Assembly (NCBI GenBank): GCA_018370615.1
Contig: JAGZAC010000087.1
Location: 1-6,844 of the forward strand
Direction of reading: 5' to 3'
From: Clostridiales bacterium
GTDB lineage: Bacteria; Bacillota; Clostridia; Oscillospirales; CAG-272
DNA: 6,844 nt
Shown here: in pieces, positions 6,589 through 6,844 of the stretch
Layout of the letters: every line of letters begins with the position of its first letter
How positions within the stretch are numbered: the first letter of the stretch is position 1
Program-made: the position numbers and the translations under genes
The notes under the pieces: generated by a model
The model's input: only the letters and a program-made list of their open reading frames with translations
Told to the model about the DNA's origin: nothing
Databases searched by the model: none

Positions 6589-6844
6589 GAATCGGTCACG
6601 GATATGATGTGCATAGAACGGATCCGACAAAGAAGCATATGGTTTTGGGCGGTGTGGAAGTTGACTGTGGGTTTGGACTTGCCGCCCATTCTGACGGAGA
6701 CGTACTGCTCCATGCAGTTATAGACGCACTGCTGGGCGCAGCGGGAATGGGGGATATCGGCAGTTTGTTCCCAGATACAGATGAGAAATATCGTGGTATT
6801 TCCAGCATGTTGCTGCTCCGTGAGGTTATAAGACAGATTCAGAG
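6585..6844 (+). CDS. ispF: 2-C-methyl-D-erythritol 2,4-cyclodiphosphate synthase IspF (5' part)
   Basis: IspF cyclises CDP-methylerythritol 2-phosphate to methylerythritol cyclodiphosphate with release of CMP; it is a homotrimeric zinc enzyme and the fifth MEP-pathway step. The window holds 86 codons plus two bases of a family of about 155-160 residues, so roughly the C-terminal 70 are beyond the edge. The start MRIGHGYDVH carries metal ligands Asp8 and His10, and HSDGDVLLHAVIDALLGA (35-52) is the family signature with ligand His43. GDIGSLFPDTD (57-66) contains the conserved substrate-side stretch. The ATG at 6585 overlaps the ispD stop as ATGA, typical of translational coupling, and GAGGA at 6571-6575 inside ispD is its ribosome-binding site. 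IspE, which acts between IspD and IspF, is not in the window. Confidence 0.96.
   Translation, partial: MRIGHGYDVHRTDPTKKHMVLGGVEVDCGFGLAAHSDGDVLLHAVIDALLGAAGMGDIGSLFPDTDEKYRGISSMLLLREVIRQIQ

Noticed and set aside
1..6844. CRISPR array, tRNA or rRNA gene, insertion sequence, toxin-antitoxin or defence cassette
   Set aside because: Nearly all the DNA is taken up by five recognised housekeeping-type genes and one acetyltransferase gene; no regular repeat-spacer pattern, cloverleaf, transposase motif or terminal repeats were seen.

Overview
This window looks like a chromosomal housekeeping segment from a Gram-positive anaerobe, most likely class Clostridia (Oscillospirales or a relative). The reasons are strong purine-rich ribosome-binding sites, clostridial-type wording of the Lon AAA+ module, an RqcH/NFACT protein, MEP-pathway isoprenoid genes and mid-range GC. 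This placement is inference from protein style only; no rRNA or marker search was possible. Lon and IspF run off the left and right edges.

Layout: (a) 1-1595, minus strand: the first 531 codons of the ATP-dependent protease Lon, cut before its protease domain. (b) 1596-1790: a divergent promoter region. (c) 1791-2483, plus strand: a GNAT-family acetyltransferase of unknown substrate. (d) 2526-4271: RqcH, the ribosome-quality-control factor that adds alanine tails to stalled nascent chains. (e) 4341-5768: a divergent glycogen synthase GlgA, away from the other glycogen genes, starting with GTG. (f) 5780-5820: a perfect 17-bp hairpin terminator. (g) 5825-6844: a good promoter followed by ispD (TTG start) and the first half of ispF, which overlap by 4 bases and supply two steps of the MEP isoprenoid pathway.

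The GNAT gene, rqcH and glgA are separated by 42 and 69 bases with no hairpin terminator between them, so they may be co-transcribed. ispD-ispF is a separate unit insulated by the terminator. Lon and RqcH both act in protein quality control but are divergently transcribed.

I see no mobile element, CRISPR array, RNA gene, phage gene or toxin-antitoxin pair, and no convincing undescribed multi-gene system. The most unusual items are the GlgA, whose catalytic residues are kept while the donor-sugar motif and the segment around the catalytic Glu are changed, and the uncharacterised acetyltransferase placed directly before rqcH.
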